From NCBI RefSeq assembly GCF_009497775.1, contig NZ_CP031012.1, positions 186,001 through 250,000 of the forward strand: a stretch of DNA of 64,000 nucleotides. The letters run 5' to 3'. Of this stretch, positions 43,242 through 52,860 are shown one piece after another. The notes under the pieces are model-generated. The model had not been told where the DNA came from. It was given only the letters and a program-made list of their open reading frames with translations, and did no database searches. Numbering within the stretch: position 1 is the stretch's first letter; each line of letters begins with the position of its first letter. The DNA is from Alcaligenes faecalis (GTDB lineage: Bacteria; Pseudomonadota; Gammaproteobacteria; Burkholderiales; Burkholderiaceae_B). The position numbers were made by a program, and so were the translations under genes.

Positions 43242-43268
43242 AAAAAAGGCGCTACGGCGCCTTTTTTT
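43242..43268 (+). terminator. Rho-independent terminator of the Bug gene
   Basis: An 11-bp stem (AAAAAAGGCGC at 43242-43252 with its complement at 43257-43267) is capped by a TACG tetraloop closed by C-G, a very stable loop type, and followed by T-runs, 17 bp after the stop. Confidence 0.9.
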
Positions 43269-43458
43269 GTCGTGTGTGGGCTGTCCCGGAACCATGAGGG
43301 GGCACTGTCTTCAGCACACAAGACAGTTGCTTGGGCTGAAGAGCCAAACTTGCATATGGTTTACAGCCGAGGCTTTATATTGCCGGTGCTTGAGCAGGAA
43401 GCATCGACGGCGGCAGCAATCACAGCCTGCTTCGCAGCTTCCTGTTTATGCCGAACTG

Positions 43459-44127
43459 TTAAGCCAGCAATTCCGCCTGTTTGAGGCAATACGCCGAGCA
43501 GCAAATGACCAGATTTTCCATAATCAGATGGGCCGCCTGCTCTTCCTGGCGCTCGCTGAAGGCCTGACAAATCGCCTTGGCTCGCTGCATGGTTTCCAGA
43601 CGGAATTGAGGGTCTTGCAAGCAGGCAATCCGGGCCTGATCGGCCTGATCATGCAGACGCGCCATCGTATCGACCAGCTGCTTGTTGGGCACCATGCTGA
43701 TCCAGGCGCTGCGGAATGCCCAGTTGGCCTGAATATTGTCGATAGGGTCGCCCTGCTGATGCGTGGCTTCAATGCGGCTCAAGGCCTGTTCCATGGCCAG
43801 CATGCCCACTCTGCTTTGATTCACGCAAGCCAGCTTGGCGGCCGGTGGTTCCAGTAGCAGGCGCACTGAGAAAATATCCTCAATATCCTGGGCGGTGTAG
43901 ACCCGCAGCACAAAGCCGCGCGACGTCCCTTCCAGTACCCCTTCGTTTTTCAGTTGCAGCAAGGCTTCACGCACCGGCATGCGCGAGACATTCAGGCTGG
44001 CGGCAATTTCGTTATCCACCAGCCGCACATCAAAGCCAATTTTGCCCAAGGCAATGTCCTGGCGCAGCATGCCGTAGACTTGTTCACGGATATTGGGTTC
44101 GCGTTTTTTATAAGGATTGGCAGCCAT
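43459..44127 (-). CDS. GntR-family regulator, FCD type
   Basis: The 222-residue regulator has a GntR winged helix (EPNIREQVYGMLRQDI, then NEIAASLNVSRMPVREALLQL) and an all-helical FCD effector domain with FSVRLLLEPPAAKLA and later His-containing helices. FCD regulators sense organic acids. The start is uncertain: ATG 44127 is used here, with a GTG at 44151 also possible. It lies between the convergent Bug gene and a divergent LysR gene, and may control the Bug or acyl-CoA synthetase genes. Confidence 0.88.
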   Translation of the reverse strand: MAANPYKKREPNIREQVYGMLRQDIALGKIGFDVRLVDNEIAASLNVSRMPVREALLQLKNEGVLEGTSRGFVLRVYTAQDIEDIFSVRLLLEPPAAKLACVNQSRVGMLAMEQALSRIEATHQQGDPIDNIQANWAFRSAWISMVPNKQLVDTMARLHDQADQARIACLQDPQFRLETMQRAKAICQAFSERQEEQAAHLIMENLVICCSAYCLKQAELLA

Positions 44128-44274
44128 AAGCTCGCCCGGCGCCTGGCGCACGGCAAAAGACTCAAAGGGCTATAGGATACCAAGTAAGCCATGGGGGCTG
44201 ACGCGTTTTATGTCAGGCCAAGTTGCAGGATAATAAGTTGTTTTCAGACCAGCACGCAGCAGGAGGGCCAGTCG

Positions 44275-45159
44275 ATGCGGTGGCGGCATGTAGAAATTTT
44301 TGATGCGATTTGCCGTGGCGGCTCTTTGACGCAGGCCGCGCAGTTGCTGCATATCTCTCAGCCTGCGGCCAGCAAAATGCTGGCGACGGCAGAAATGCAG
44401 CTGGGCTTTCGCTTGTTTGACCGTGTGCGTGGCCGCCTGATCCCCACGCGTGAGGCCAGCATTCTGGCCCCCTACGTTGCGCGTCTGCATCAGAACCTGG
44501 ATGACGTCAGCCGACTGGCGCGCAATCTGCGCTCTCACCATGAAGGTTTGTGGCGTATCGGCAGCAGTCCGGCTTTTGGTCTGGAGCTATTGCCAGTGGC
44601 ATTGAGCCGTTGTCGTCAGGCTCACCCGGCCATGAGCTTCGAGCTGCGTACCCATCACAGCGGTGAGCTATTGCAAGCTCTGGAAACGCGCGACCTGGAT
44701 ATGGTGATGAGCTTTGATCAGGGCGAATCTTCCGGCGTGCAACAGCAGGTGCTGGCCCATACCGAACTGGTGCACGTTACCGTGCCGGGCGTTGCGCCTT
44801 TGCGTCATTGGGAGGAGATGGCCGAGCGCGCTTTCATCGCTTTGGACGCTGACGATCCTGTCGGCGCGATGGTGGAAGACCTGCTGCAAAGCTATGTCCC
44901 CGATGTGGCTCCCTCTATGCGTGTACAGACCCATTACGTGGCTTGCGGCCTGGTTTTACAGCAGGTGGGTGAGGCCCTGGTGGATCTGGTCACGGCCCGA
45001 GCCATGCAAGGCCGAGGCCTTGCCATACACCGCTTGCCCGAGCCTTTGCCGATTCCGGTCAGCATTTTGACGGCCCATGATGATGCCGGTTCTGGCTCGC
45101 GTGAGCGTGTGCTGGATCACATCCGGCAGGCTCTGCTGGAGTGCCGTTTCCCGGACTGA
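44275..45159 (+). CDS. LysR-family transcriptional regulator
   Basis: The 294-residue regulator has MRWRHVEIFDAICRGGSLTQ and SQPAASKMLATAEMQLGFRLF as its helix-turn-helix and an effector domain after residue 90. The start follows GCAGGAGGG. It is 106 bp upstream of the D-amino-acid-dehydrogenase-like gene on the same strand and may regulate it. Confidence 0.9.
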   Translation: MRWRHVEIFDAICRGGSLTQAAQLLHISQPAASKMLATAEMQLGFRLFDRVRGRLIPTREASILAPYVARLHQNLDDVSRLARNLRSHHEGLWRIGSSPAFGLELLPVALSRCRQAHPAMSFELRTHHSGELLQALETRDLDMVMSFDQGESSGVQQQVLAHTELVHVTVPGVAPLRHWEEMAERAFIALDADDPVGAMVEDLLQSYVPDVAPSMRVQTHYVACGLVLQQVGEALVDLVTARAMQGRGLAIHRLPEPLPIPVSILTAHDDAGSGSRERVLDHIRQALLECRFPD

Positions 45160-45265
45160 GCAGAAAGCTGATTCTATAACCCTGGGTTATGGAATGCGCC
45201 AACTATTCATTGGCGCTCTAAGGCGGCCCCCAAGACAATAGAGGCCAGTTATTGGGGGTATTTCC

Positions 45266-46513
45266 ATGCATGTATGTATTATCGGCGCCGGTGTAATTGG
45301 CATGAGCACCGCGTTCATGTTGCGCCAGAAAGGGGTGAAGGTCACGGTACTGGAAGCCGGTTCACAAGTGGCCGGACAGACCAGCTTTGCCAATGGCGGA
45401 CAGCTGAGCTACAGCTATGTGGCCCCCCTGGCTGATCCCGGTGTGTTCAAGGATTTGCCACGCTGGTTATTGAATAAAGACTCGCCACTGCGCTTCAAAC
45501 CTGCGTTGAGCCCGCAGCAATGGCGCTGGTTGCTGCATTTTCTGAAAGCCTGCCGAGGCGATGTGGTGCGCCGTACCACCGCGCAGATGCTGACCCTGTC
45601 CTATCTGAGCCGCGACATTCTGCACGACTGGCAAGCGCGCTTCAATCTGGAATTTGCCCATCAAAACAATGGCAAGCTGATTGTGTTCCGCAGTCCCGGC
45701 CCATTCCAGCATGCGCGTGAACAGGCGCAATTGCAGGCGGATATGGGATCTTCGCAGCAAGTGCTGGAAGCGGCCCAAGTGCTGGAGCTGGAGCCTTCTT
45801 TGCAGGCGTTGGGCTCGCGCTTGCAGGGTGCGATTTATACACCTAGCGAAGAAGCGGGCGACGCTTATCTGTTTTCCGTGGCCTTGCATGAGCGCATGCA
45901 AAACGACAGCGACTATCAGCTGAAACTGAACACGCCGGTGCAGCGCTTTGTGATGGAAGGGCGTGATATTCGTGCCGTGCAAACCGCAGAAGGCGAGATA
46001 CAGGCGGATCAGTTTGTTGTTGCCAGCGGTATGGGTACGGTTCCTTTGCTGCGTCAGCTGGGTGGCCGTCCTCTGATCTACCCATTAAAGGGCTACAGCT
46101 TGAGTCTGCCACTGGAAGGCCTGAATCAAGCCGTGCCGGCTATCAGCGTGACCGACTACGAACAGCGCATTGTGTACGCCCGTTTGGGTGAAGTGCTGCG
46201 TATGGCCGCAATGGTGGATATCGGCTTTGATGGGCTGGATATTCCCGCTGCCCGTATGGCGACCTTGAAGCAGCAGGTAAAGGATCTGTTCCCTGGCCTG
46301 CCACTGGAAAAGGCCCCGACCTGGGCCGGTTTGCGCCCTGCTACGCCTTCGGGCAAGCCGGTCGTGGGGGCCAGCAAGCTGGCTGGTCGTTTGTGGGTGA
46401 ACGCAGGCCACGGAGCATTGGGCTTCACCCTGGCTTGCGGTAGCGCAGCGATTCTGGCGGCTCACCTGACGGGTGAGGCTTCGCCTATTGATGATGCGCC
46501 GTTTCGTCCTTAA
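45266..46513 (+). CDS. D-amino acid dehydrogenase-like FAD oxidoreductase
   Basis: The 415-residue protein is a DAO-superfamily flavoenzyme. It starts with the dinucleotide-binding motif CIIGAGVIGMSTAF, and has FANGGQLSYSY, typical of DadA, and the C-terminal FAD contact GLRPATPSGKPVVG plus NAGHGALGFTLA. DadA oxidises D-amino acids to 2-keto acids at the inner membrane face. No alanine racemase gene is adjacent, so the substrate may be D-alanine or another D-amino acid. Confidence 0.88.
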   Translation: MHVCIIGAGVIGMSTAFMLRQKGVKVTVLEAGSQVAGQTSFANGGQLSYSYVAPLADPGVFKDLPRWLLNKDSPLRFKPALSPQQWRWLLHFLKACRGDVVRRTTAQMLTLSYLSRDILHDWQARFNLEFAHQNNGKLIVFRSPGPFQHAREQAQLQADMGSSQQVLEAAQVLELEPSLQALGSRLQGAIYTPSEEAGDAYLFSVALHERMQNDSDYQLKLNTPVQRFVMEGRDIRAVQTAEGEIQADQFVVASGMGTVPLLRQLGGRPLIYPLKGYSLSLPLEGLNQAVPAISVTDYEQRIVYARLGEVLRMAAMVDIGFDGLDIPAARMATLKQQVKDLFPGLPLEKAPTWAGLRPATPSGKPVVGASKLAGRLWVNAGHGALGFTLACGSAAILAAHLTGEASPIDDAPFRP

Positions 46514-46655
46514 GCCTTGAAGCAGATGATCGAGGCTGGACGATCAATTGTCAGTGGCCGGTTATGGCTTACGGTTGTTGTATGTATTGAATGATAGGTG
46601 CCAGATAGTTTGCCGCTACTAATCAGTAGCGATGATTGCGCGCCAGTAGATGTAG

Positions 46656-46692
46656 ATGGGCAAGTTTCCCCTTGGGGGCTTGCCCATTTTTC
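46656..46692 (+). terminator. Terminator between dadA-like and acyltransferase genes
   Basis: ATGGGCAAG (46656-46664) pairs with CTTGCCCAT (46679-46687). The inner CCCC/GGGG pairs add to the stem. A TTTTT run follows on the plus strand. Confidence 0.7.
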
Positions 46693-46711
46693 ATGTCTTA
46701 CGTATTTGTTT

Positions 46712-47722
46712 TTAGACGGTCGCCCGCAGAACCGGCGTCGCTTTGAAGCCGGCCGTCAGCAACAGGGATAGACCATAAATTGCCACCGCCAGCACAGGAA
46801 TCGACCACAGCGCATTGAAATCCAGTGCCGTGAACAGGTAGCGGTACATCAGGTCGATCAGCCAGGGGTGGATCAAATACACTCCCAAGGTCAGCTCCGC
46901 CAGATGGGCACTGATACGCGAGTTGATCAAGGGCTGATCCCAGTCACGCAGCAGTAGAATCAGCGCGATGGACATGGGGATGACGGTGATGCTCAGGTAA
47001 TCATAAAAGTACGCACCCGTTTGCCTATCGTGCGTCATGGCCAGCGCATAAAAGCCCCATGCTGTTGCCGCGATACTGCTGAGCAGTACCGTGATAGTCA
47101 GCCAGCGAGGCACATTCACCGGCACTTTGCGCAGCAGATAACCGAGCAGAAAATAGGGCAGATAGGACAGGAACCAGGTAAAGAAAGGCGCAGAGTGGGT
47201 GTTCAGGTCCGGATTGCTGAGGGTGCTAAGGGCCGATAGCACAAAGGCTGCCCCGGTCAGCGCGGCCAGCTGCCTCAGGTTGGTGTTCTGGACCATCCGA
47301 CGCAAAAAGGGCGTGAACAGGTACAGGAACACAATCATGTACAGAAACCAGAGATGGAAATAAGGCCGACCCTGCAGCAGCCGCTCCAGATAGGGGTAGG
47401 GGTCTGCCTCCGGCGTCCACCAGTGCTGCTTGAAGGCCGTCCAGCCCAGGTAGAAAGCGGTCCAGAATAGCAGCGGCAGCAAAACCCGCGCTGCCCGCTT
47501 GCGATAGAACAGCTTCATGCCTTCCTGGGGGCGAGGCTCCAGCAAGAGTGCCCCGCTGACCATGACGAAGACCGGCACACACCAGCGGGTGGCGGCATCG
47601 TAAAGATTGCCACTCCACCAGTTGGCTGTGCCCAGCTCGGCATTCAGGACGGCGTAGGCGGCTATATGCAGGCAGACGACAGAGAAAATCGCCACGATCC
47701 GTGCATTGCTGATCCAGTTCAT
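46712..47722 (-). CDS. Acyltransferase 3 family membrane protein
   Basis: The 336-residue protein has about ten membrane helices and the acyltransferase-3 pattern: NARIVAIFSVVCLHIAAY with the conserved His, WCVPVFVMVSGALLL, YRKRAARVLLPLLFW, and HLWFLYMIVFLYLFTPFL. Such enzymes transfer acetyl or succinyl groups to surface sugars or other envelope molecules. It stands alone and no glycan genes are adjacent, so its acceptor is unknown. Confidence 0.9.
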   Translation of the reverse strand: MNWISNARIVAIFSVVCLHIAAYAVLNAELGTANWWSGNLYDAATRWCVPVFVMVSGALLLEPRPQEGMKLFYRKRAARVLLPLLFWTAFYLGWTAFKQHWWTPEADPYPYLERLLQGRPYFHLWFLYMIVFLYLFTPFLRRMVQNTNLRQLAALTGAAFVLSALSTLSNPDLNTHSAPFFTWFLSYLPYFLLGYLLRKVPVNVPRWLTITVLLSSIAATAWGFYALAMTHDRQTGAYFYDYLSITVIPMSIALILLLRDWDQPLINSRISAHLAELTLGVYLIHPWLIDLMYRYLFTALDFNALWSIPVLAVAIYGLSLLLTAGFKATPVLRATV

Positions 47723-48000
47723 GACAAGACATAAAAATCAGAGACCTCCCCATCCTAACGAGCAGACGTTTCTGATTTGTCCCCCAAATACGGGATTTAG
47801 CGTCCAGTTTTATCTGGATGTGACTGCTTGGCCGGAGGTTTTCTGCGGATGCAGGCTGGATGAAAGCATCCCGCTCTCTGTCGAGGAAGACTGAAAAAGG
47901 GTGTATAAATTACCAGCGTTATACGGTTAAATAGCAGGCTTAGCCAGACAGACCAGCCAGGGCATTCCTGAGCGGGCGGTGCTGGGCAGGAGTACGGTGG

Positions 48001-49368
48001 ATGGAGCTGGATTTGCGGGGCTTGGATATGCTGATTGCCTTGGTCGCCTTGGCGCTGGGTTTGCTGATCGGGCTGTGGCTGCGGGCGCGCATGAGTGCGC
48101 CTATCGAGCAGGCATTGGAGGATCGCTGCGCACGTCTGGAACAAGATCTGGCCCAGGCTCAGGAGCAGACTCAGGATGCGCAGGACAGGGCCGTGGAATT
48201 GGACAAAGAACTGATACGCCGCGATGCCCAGCTACAGGCTCAGGAAATGCGTAATCAGGCCATACAAGAGGACCTGGAGCATAGCCGCGAGCAGATGCGC
48301 TTGCAGTTCGAGTCCCTGGCCCAGCAGATTCTGGAGGCTAAAGGACAGACCCTGCGTCAGGATAGCCAACGTACTTTGGATGAAATGCTGCGACCGTTTC
48401 GGGAGCAATTGGCGGGTTTCCAATTGCGTGTGAATCAAGTGCACGATGAAGCCGTCAAAGGTCAGACCGCCTTGAGTCTGGAGCTGCAACGCATGCAGGA
48501 AATGGGTCTGCGCATGAGTGCCGAGGCTCACTCCCTGGCGGTGGCACTGAAGGGCGATAAAAAGACCACTGGCAACTGGGGTGAAACCCAGCTGGAAAAA
48601 ACGCTGGAAGTGGCCGGTTTGGTGCGAGGCGTCCACTTCGACACACAATGGCAGGCCCGTGACGAGCAAGGCCGCCTGCGATACCCCGACTTTGTCGTGC
48701 ACCTGCCGCAAGACAAGCATCTGGTGCTCGATTGCAAAGTGTCCCTGGTGGACTACGACCGCGCCATCCGCGCCCAGACGGATGAAGAGCGTCAGCAAAG
48801 CCTGCAAGCTCATGTGCAGGCGCTACGCAATCATATTGATGATCTGGCTTCCAAGGATTACAGCGCCTTGCCCGGCTTGAGCAGCCCCGGCTTCGTGTTC
48901 ATGTACGTGCCCATCGAAGCGGCCTATATGCAGGCTTTGCAGCATCATCATGGCCTGTTTGATTACGGCCTGGGCAAGAATGTTCTGATGGTTTCGCACA
49001 CAACCTTGCTGCCTATTTTGCGCACCGTAGCCAATATCTGGATGATGGTGCGCAGCAACGAGCAAGCCCATGAATTAAGCCAGCGTGCGGGTGATATCTA
49101 TAACCAGGTATCCATTCTGGCGGAACGTCTGAAAAAGCTGGGTGAAACCTTGGGGCAGGCAGGCAAGCACTACAACAGCACAGTGACAGCACTGGCAGGT
49201 CAGCAGGGGCTGTATGGTAAGGTCAGCCGCTTTGCCGAGCTATCGGCCAGGGCTAAACGTACCCAGCCCGGCATTGAGCCTTTGCATACGGATATAGAAC
49301 ACGAACGGCTGGATTGGGTATTGCTGGAAGATGAGGTGCCTGGCCAAAACAAGGACGTTGATGCCTGA
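48001..49368 (+). CDS. rmuC: RmuC-family protein
   Basis: The 455-residue protein has an N-terminal membrane helix (about residues 9-26), a long coiled coil to about residue 120, then the RmuC domain with GNWGETQLEKTLEVAGL, HFDTQW, DFVVHLPQDKHLVLDCKVSL and FVFMYVPIEAAYMQAL, a restriction-endonuclease-like fold. RmuC limits rearrangements at inverted repeats and has a predicted nuclease site. The start follows GCAGGAGTACGGTGG. Confidence 0.93.
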   Translation: MELDLRGLDMLIALVALALGLLIGLWLRARMSAPIEQALEDRCARLEQDLAQAQEQTQDAQDRAVELDKELIRRDAQLQAQEMRNQAIQEDLEHSREQMRLQFESLAQQILEAKGQTLRQDSQRTLDEMLRPFREQLAGFQLRVNQVHDEAVKGQTALSLELQRMQEMGLRMSAEAHSLAVALKGDKKTTGNWGETQLEKTLEVAGLVRGVHFDTQWQARDEQGRLRYPDFVVHLPQDKHLVLDCKVSLVDYDRAIRAQTDEERQQSLQAHVQALRNHIDDLASKDYSALPGLSSPGFVFMYVPIEAAYMQALQHHHGLFDYGLGKNVLMVSHTTLLPILRTVANIWMMVRSNEQAHELSQRAGDIYNQVSILAERLKKLGETLGQAGKHYNSTVTALAGQQGLYGKVSRFAELSARAKRTQPGIEPLHTDIEHERLDWVLLEDEVPGQNKDVDA

Positions 49369-49374
49369 TGGTGT

Positions 49375-49746
49375 TTAGACCAGTGTTTGGGGCCGAATCA
49401 AGCTTTCGGCTGGGATACCAAGGGCGGTGTGCAAGCGCCAGATCATTGGCAGTGTCAGGCCGCGTTTGCGATTCAGGACCTCGTAGACGCGATTGCGCTT
49501 ACCGATCATTGGCTCCAAGTCTTTGGCCGTCAAACCACCTTGTTCCATACGGAACTTGATGGCCTCTACAGGGTCTGGCAAATCAATCGGATAGTGTTTG
49601 GCTTCATAGGCCAATACCAGTGTGGTTAGCACATCCAGACGATCGCCATCAGGCGTGCCCAGATCTGGGTCAGACTCCATAAGCCGAGAGATTTCTTTCA
49701 GAGCCGACTTGTAATCGGCCTCGGTGTGTACGGGGCGGATTTCCAT
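49375..49746 (-). CDS. higA: HigA-type antitoxin
   Basis: The 123-residue protein has an N-terminal toxin-binding part (SALKEISRLMESDPDLGTPDG) and a C-terminal helix-turn-helix (LEPMIGKRNRVYEVLNRKRGLTL, shown as a landmark) typical of HigA proteins encoded after HigB. It would neutralise the HigB product and repress the pair. The gene starts 2 bp after the toxin stop. Confidence 0.92.
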   Translation of the reverse strand: MEIRPVHTEADYKSALKEISRLMESDPDLGTPDGDRLDVLTTLVLAYEAKHYPIDLPDPVEAIKFRMEQGGLTAKDLEPMIGKRNRVYEVLNRKRGLTLPMIWRLHTALGIPAESLIRPQTLV

Positions 49747-49748
49747 GT

Positions 49749-50051
49749 TTACTCCATTTCAATAGTTTCGGCGTCGACCTTGTCGTACTCCTCGTGAGTG
49801 CCGACAAATTTTACGTAGACGATGCCTAGTTTGAATGCCACTGCAACAATCAGGCGGTAGTTGTTGCCTTTGATGTTGAAGACGACACGCCGATTCTTCA
49901 AGATACTGGCACTACGATAGTGAGCCTTGATATCGGTGGGTTGAGTCCATTGCGCCTTAGTCGCTTCGTCGACCCATGCTTTGATGGGCTGCTCTGCGTC
50001 GGGGTGTTTCTCCCAGAATTGGCGAAGGGTGCTGACGGCTATGACTCGCAT
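49749..50051 (-). CDS. higB: HigB-type toxin (mRNA interferase)
   Basis: The 100-residue protein matches HigB of the RelE superfamily: FWEKHPDAEQPIKAWVDEA, then KNRRVVFNIKGNNYRLIVAV and VYVKFVGTHEEYDKVDA. The KNRRVVFNI-NNYRL core and FVGTHEEYD end are typical. HigB cleaves mRNA on the ribosome. The toxin gene comes first, as usual for hig loci. A perfect operator palindrome sits just upstream. Confidence 0.93.
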   Translation of the reverse strand: MRVIAVSTLRQFWEKHPDAEQPIKAWVDEATKAQWTQPTDIKAHYRSASILKNRRVVFNIKGNNYRLIVAVAFKLGIVYVKFVGTHEEYDKVDAETIEME

Positions 50052-50059
50052 GATCTGAT

Positions 50060-50082
50060 ATTAGTCCCATTTTGGGACTAAT
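50060..50082 (-). promoter_or_regulatory. Operator palindrome of higBA
   Basis: ATTAGTCCCA (50060-50069) and TGGGACTAAT (50073-50082) form a perfect 10-bp inverted repeat with a 3-bp centre, ending 9 bp before the higB ATG. This is the expected HigA binding site. Confidence 0.8.
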
Positions 50083-50112
50083 GCAAGATTGTTGGAAGGG
50101 TGATGCAGGAGC

Positions 50113-52725
50113 TTACTGTGGCTCCACCGGTCCGCAGTCTTGCTGAATCACTTCCAGCCACTGCTCCACCAACTGCGGTGCGCAGAACAGGTAGCCTTGC
50201 AGTGCATGGCAGCCTCGGCGCAGCAGAAACTCTTTTTGCTGCTCGTTTTCCACACCCTCGGCCACGACATGCAGGCCTAGCTGTCTTGCCATCGCCAGCA
50301 CGGTGCGCACAATGGCGTTGGCTTCCTGTTCCATGGGTACACCCAGGATCAGGCTGCGGTCCATTTTCAGTTCGTACAGCGGCAGGCGGCGGATGGCGGC
50401 CAGGTTGGAGTAGCCCGTGCCAAAGTCGTCCATGGAAAAGCGGATGCCCAGGTCTTTCAGCTCTCGCATCATGCTGTTGGCGGAGGCAAAGTCCTCCATC
50501 AGCACGCCTTCGGTAATTTCAAAGATCAGTCGGTGGGCGGGAGCGCCACTGGTTTCCAGAATCTGGCGGGTGCGGCGGGCAAAGTCAGGTCGGCGGAATT
50601 GAATCGGGCTGACGTTGATGGATATCGGGAACTGGCATTGCTGGGTTTGCAGCAGTAAATCACATACCGAGGCCATGATCCAGTCGCCCAATGGAGTGAT
50701 CAAGTCTGTGCTTTCCGCCAGCGGGATGAACAGATTCGGTGTCAGCATGCCGCGGCTAGGGTGCAGCCAGCGCAGCAGCACTTCAGCGCCGCAAATGCGG
50801 TTTTGCTTGTCGTATTGAGACTGTACGAACAGGCGCAATTGATCGGAGCCGATGGCAAAACGCAGATCGTGCTGCAGGTTCAAATGCTCCTCGACGGCCT
50901 CTTGCATGCCGGGTTCGTACAAGGTGATCTGGTTGCGGCCATTTTCCTTGGAGCGATACATGGCCGTGTCGGCCTGTCGCATCAGGTCTTCCGAGGTCAG
51001 GGTGCTGTCGGTAATCAGGGCCAGGCCAATACTGCTGCTACTCAGGTAGGAGTGGCCTTCGATGCTGTAAGGCTCTTCCAGGCGCGTGCGCACCAGCTCG
51101 GCAAATTCCAGCGCTTCTTTGTAGCAGTCGCGCACGGTGCCGGGATGCAGGATTTTCAGGATGACAAATTCGTCCCCGCCCAGGCGGGCCACGATGTCCT
51201 GCGGATCAATAATCAGGGACAGGCGGCGTGCGACTTTGCGCAGCAGGGCATCACCAATGGCGTGCCCGCGAGCATCGTTAATGTGCTTGAAACGGTCCAG
51301 ATCCAGGAAGTACAGCGCACCGGGCCGCTTGTACGGCTCTATGGTCTGCAGGTGACGTTCCAGACGTTGCAGCAGCAGGCGACGGTTGGGCAGCTCGGTG
51401 AGTGGGTCGTAGAAAGCCAGCCGGTAGTTCTCTGACTGCGTGGCTTTCAGGGCCGAGATATTGGTGGAGATGCAGTACAGACTGGTCTGCCGGGTCTCGG
51501 GGTCCTTGACCGGCATTTTGATGGAGAAGAACGTGGCGCGGATATCGCCTTTTCGGTCGCGTACCACTTCTTCGACGGCCAGGCGCTCGCCGCTGTACAG
51601 CACCTGTTCGTCGTTATGACGGAACTCGTTAATAGTCTGCTTGTTGGCGTACAAATCCTGGTCGGTTTTGCCCACAATGCTGACGGTGGTGTAGTTCAGG
51701 TCTTCACACAGTTTGCGGTTGGCGTACTGATAACGAAACTTGTCGTCCTTGATATAGACGTAAGCATCAATCGCATCCAGCACGGTATGCAGATGGTGCT
51801 CGGTACGGACCAGCTTCTTGCGCTGACGACGCAGACCAATACGCATCAGGGTGACGGTCAGCAGGGCAATGGTCAGCAAGACACCCAGCGTCAGCAAGGC
51901 GGGGATAATCCAGGGCTTGGTCGGTTTCTCGATCAGGCGCAGGCCCCACTGGTTCAGCGTTTCTGTGTAAAACGGGTCGTTATTGTCTTGCCACTGCTTG
52001 ATATGGGTATCAATGGCCGCCAGCAGGTCCAGGTGGCGGTCCTTGGCAGTCACAAAGTAGGTATTGGTCGGCTCCAGCCGGATGGGGGCGGTTTTCAGGC
52101 CATGCTCGCCCGCATGGCGTACCCCAAATAAATGGCCGACTACTGCGGCGTCGGCCTGTTTGGTTTGGACCAGTTTCAGTGCGTTGTATTGGGAATCGGT
52201 GATGACCAGCTTGGAACCCAGCTCCAGTTTCTGCAAAATATTGTAGAGCTGGGTTAATTGCAGGGTTCCGCTCATGACGGCAATGCGTTTGCCATTCAAG
52301 TCGTTCAGCGCACCGATATGAGTGGTTTTGCCGGTGAAGATCTGAGACCAGTCCTCCAGCACGGCGCGACTGTGAAAGCTGTACAGGGCGGCGCGTTCAG
52401 GTGAATAAGCCAGGCCGGGCACAATATCCAGCAAGTCATTTTGCAGGGCATTCAGGCATTGCTGCCAGTCGCATTGCACGGCTTCCAGGGTCCAGCCTTC
52501 ACGCTTGGCAATTTCCAGCAGCAGCTCGCCCATGATGCCGCCAGGCCGGGCCTGGCTGTCCAGCAGCAGTTTGGGTGGGTTTTCGTAAATACCCACGCGC
52601 ACAATATGCTGTTGGGAATGCGGTGCAGCATGGGCGGCGGGGGATACCCACCCCAGAGCGGCCAGCATGCCTAGCACGTACATTGCCCTGCGCAGCGATA
52701 GAGTAAAAAGGCGGGGCAAGTTCAT
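50113..52725 (-). CDS. SBP_bac_3-PAS-GGDEF-EAL signalling protein
   Basis: The 870-residue protein has a signal sequence, a periplasmic solute-binding type 3 sensor (about 40-255), one membrane helix (about 272-296), a PAS domain (about 311-421), a GGDEF domain with an intact GGDEF motif (516-520) and a C-terminal EAL-type domain whose signature is EVL (648-650), with DDFGTGYSNL and VAEGVENEQ preserved. It may both make and break cyclic di-GMP in response to an extracellular ligand such as an amino acid. I chose ATG 52725; the longer frame overlaps the acylphosphatase region. Only the frame start is uncertain. Confidence 0.93.
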   Translation of the reverse strand: MNLPRLFTLSLRRAMYVLGMLAALGWVSPAAHAAPHSQQHIVRVGIYENPPKLLLDSQARPGGIMGELLLEIAKREGWTLEAVQCDWQQCLNALQNDLLDIVPGLAYSPERAALYSFHSRAVLEDWSQIFTGKTTHIGALNDLNGKRIAVMSGTLQLTQLYNILQKLELGSKLVITDSQYNALKLVQTKQADAAVVGHLFGVRHAGEHGLKTAPIRLEPTNTYFVTAKDRHLDLLAAIDTHIKQWQDNNDPFYTETLNQWGLRLIEKPTKPWIIPALLTLGVLLTIALLTVTLMRIGLRRQRKKLVRTEHHLHTVLDAIDAYVYIKDDKFRYQYANRKLCEDLNYTTVSIVGKTDQDLYANKQTINEFRHNDEQVLYSGERLAVEEVVRDRKGDIRATFFSIKMPVKDPETRQTSLYCISTNISALKATQSENYRLAFYDPLTELPNRRLLLQRLERHLQTIEPYKRPGALYFLDLDRFKHINDARGHAIGDALLRKVARRLSLIIDPQDIVARLGGDEFVILKILHPGTVRDCYKEALEFAELVRTRLEEPYSIEGHSYLSSSSIGLALITDSTLTSEDLMRQADTAMYRSKENGRNQITLYEPGMQEAVEEHLNLQHDLRFAIGSDQLRLFVQSQYDKQNRICGAEVLLRWLHPSRGMLTPNLFIPLAESTDLITPLGDWIMASVCDLLLQTQQCQFPISINVSPIQFRRPDFARRTRQILETSGAPAHRLIFEITEGVLMEDFASANSMMRELKDLGIRFSMDDFGTGYSNLAAIRRLPLYELKMDRSLILGVPMEQEANAIVRTVLAMARQLGLHVVAEGVENEQQKEFLLRRGCHALQGYLFCAPQLVEQWLEVIQQDCGPVEPQ

Positions 52726-52860
52726 AGGGTAGAGGCTGCACAAAGCAGGTAATCGGGAGCGGGTGCGGTCATGCAACAATGATGCGACTAATTTAACTGA
52801 ATATTGAGATGCGGGGCGGATGCTGCCACATTTCGGGCACAAATAGCAGGGAGCAGGCTA

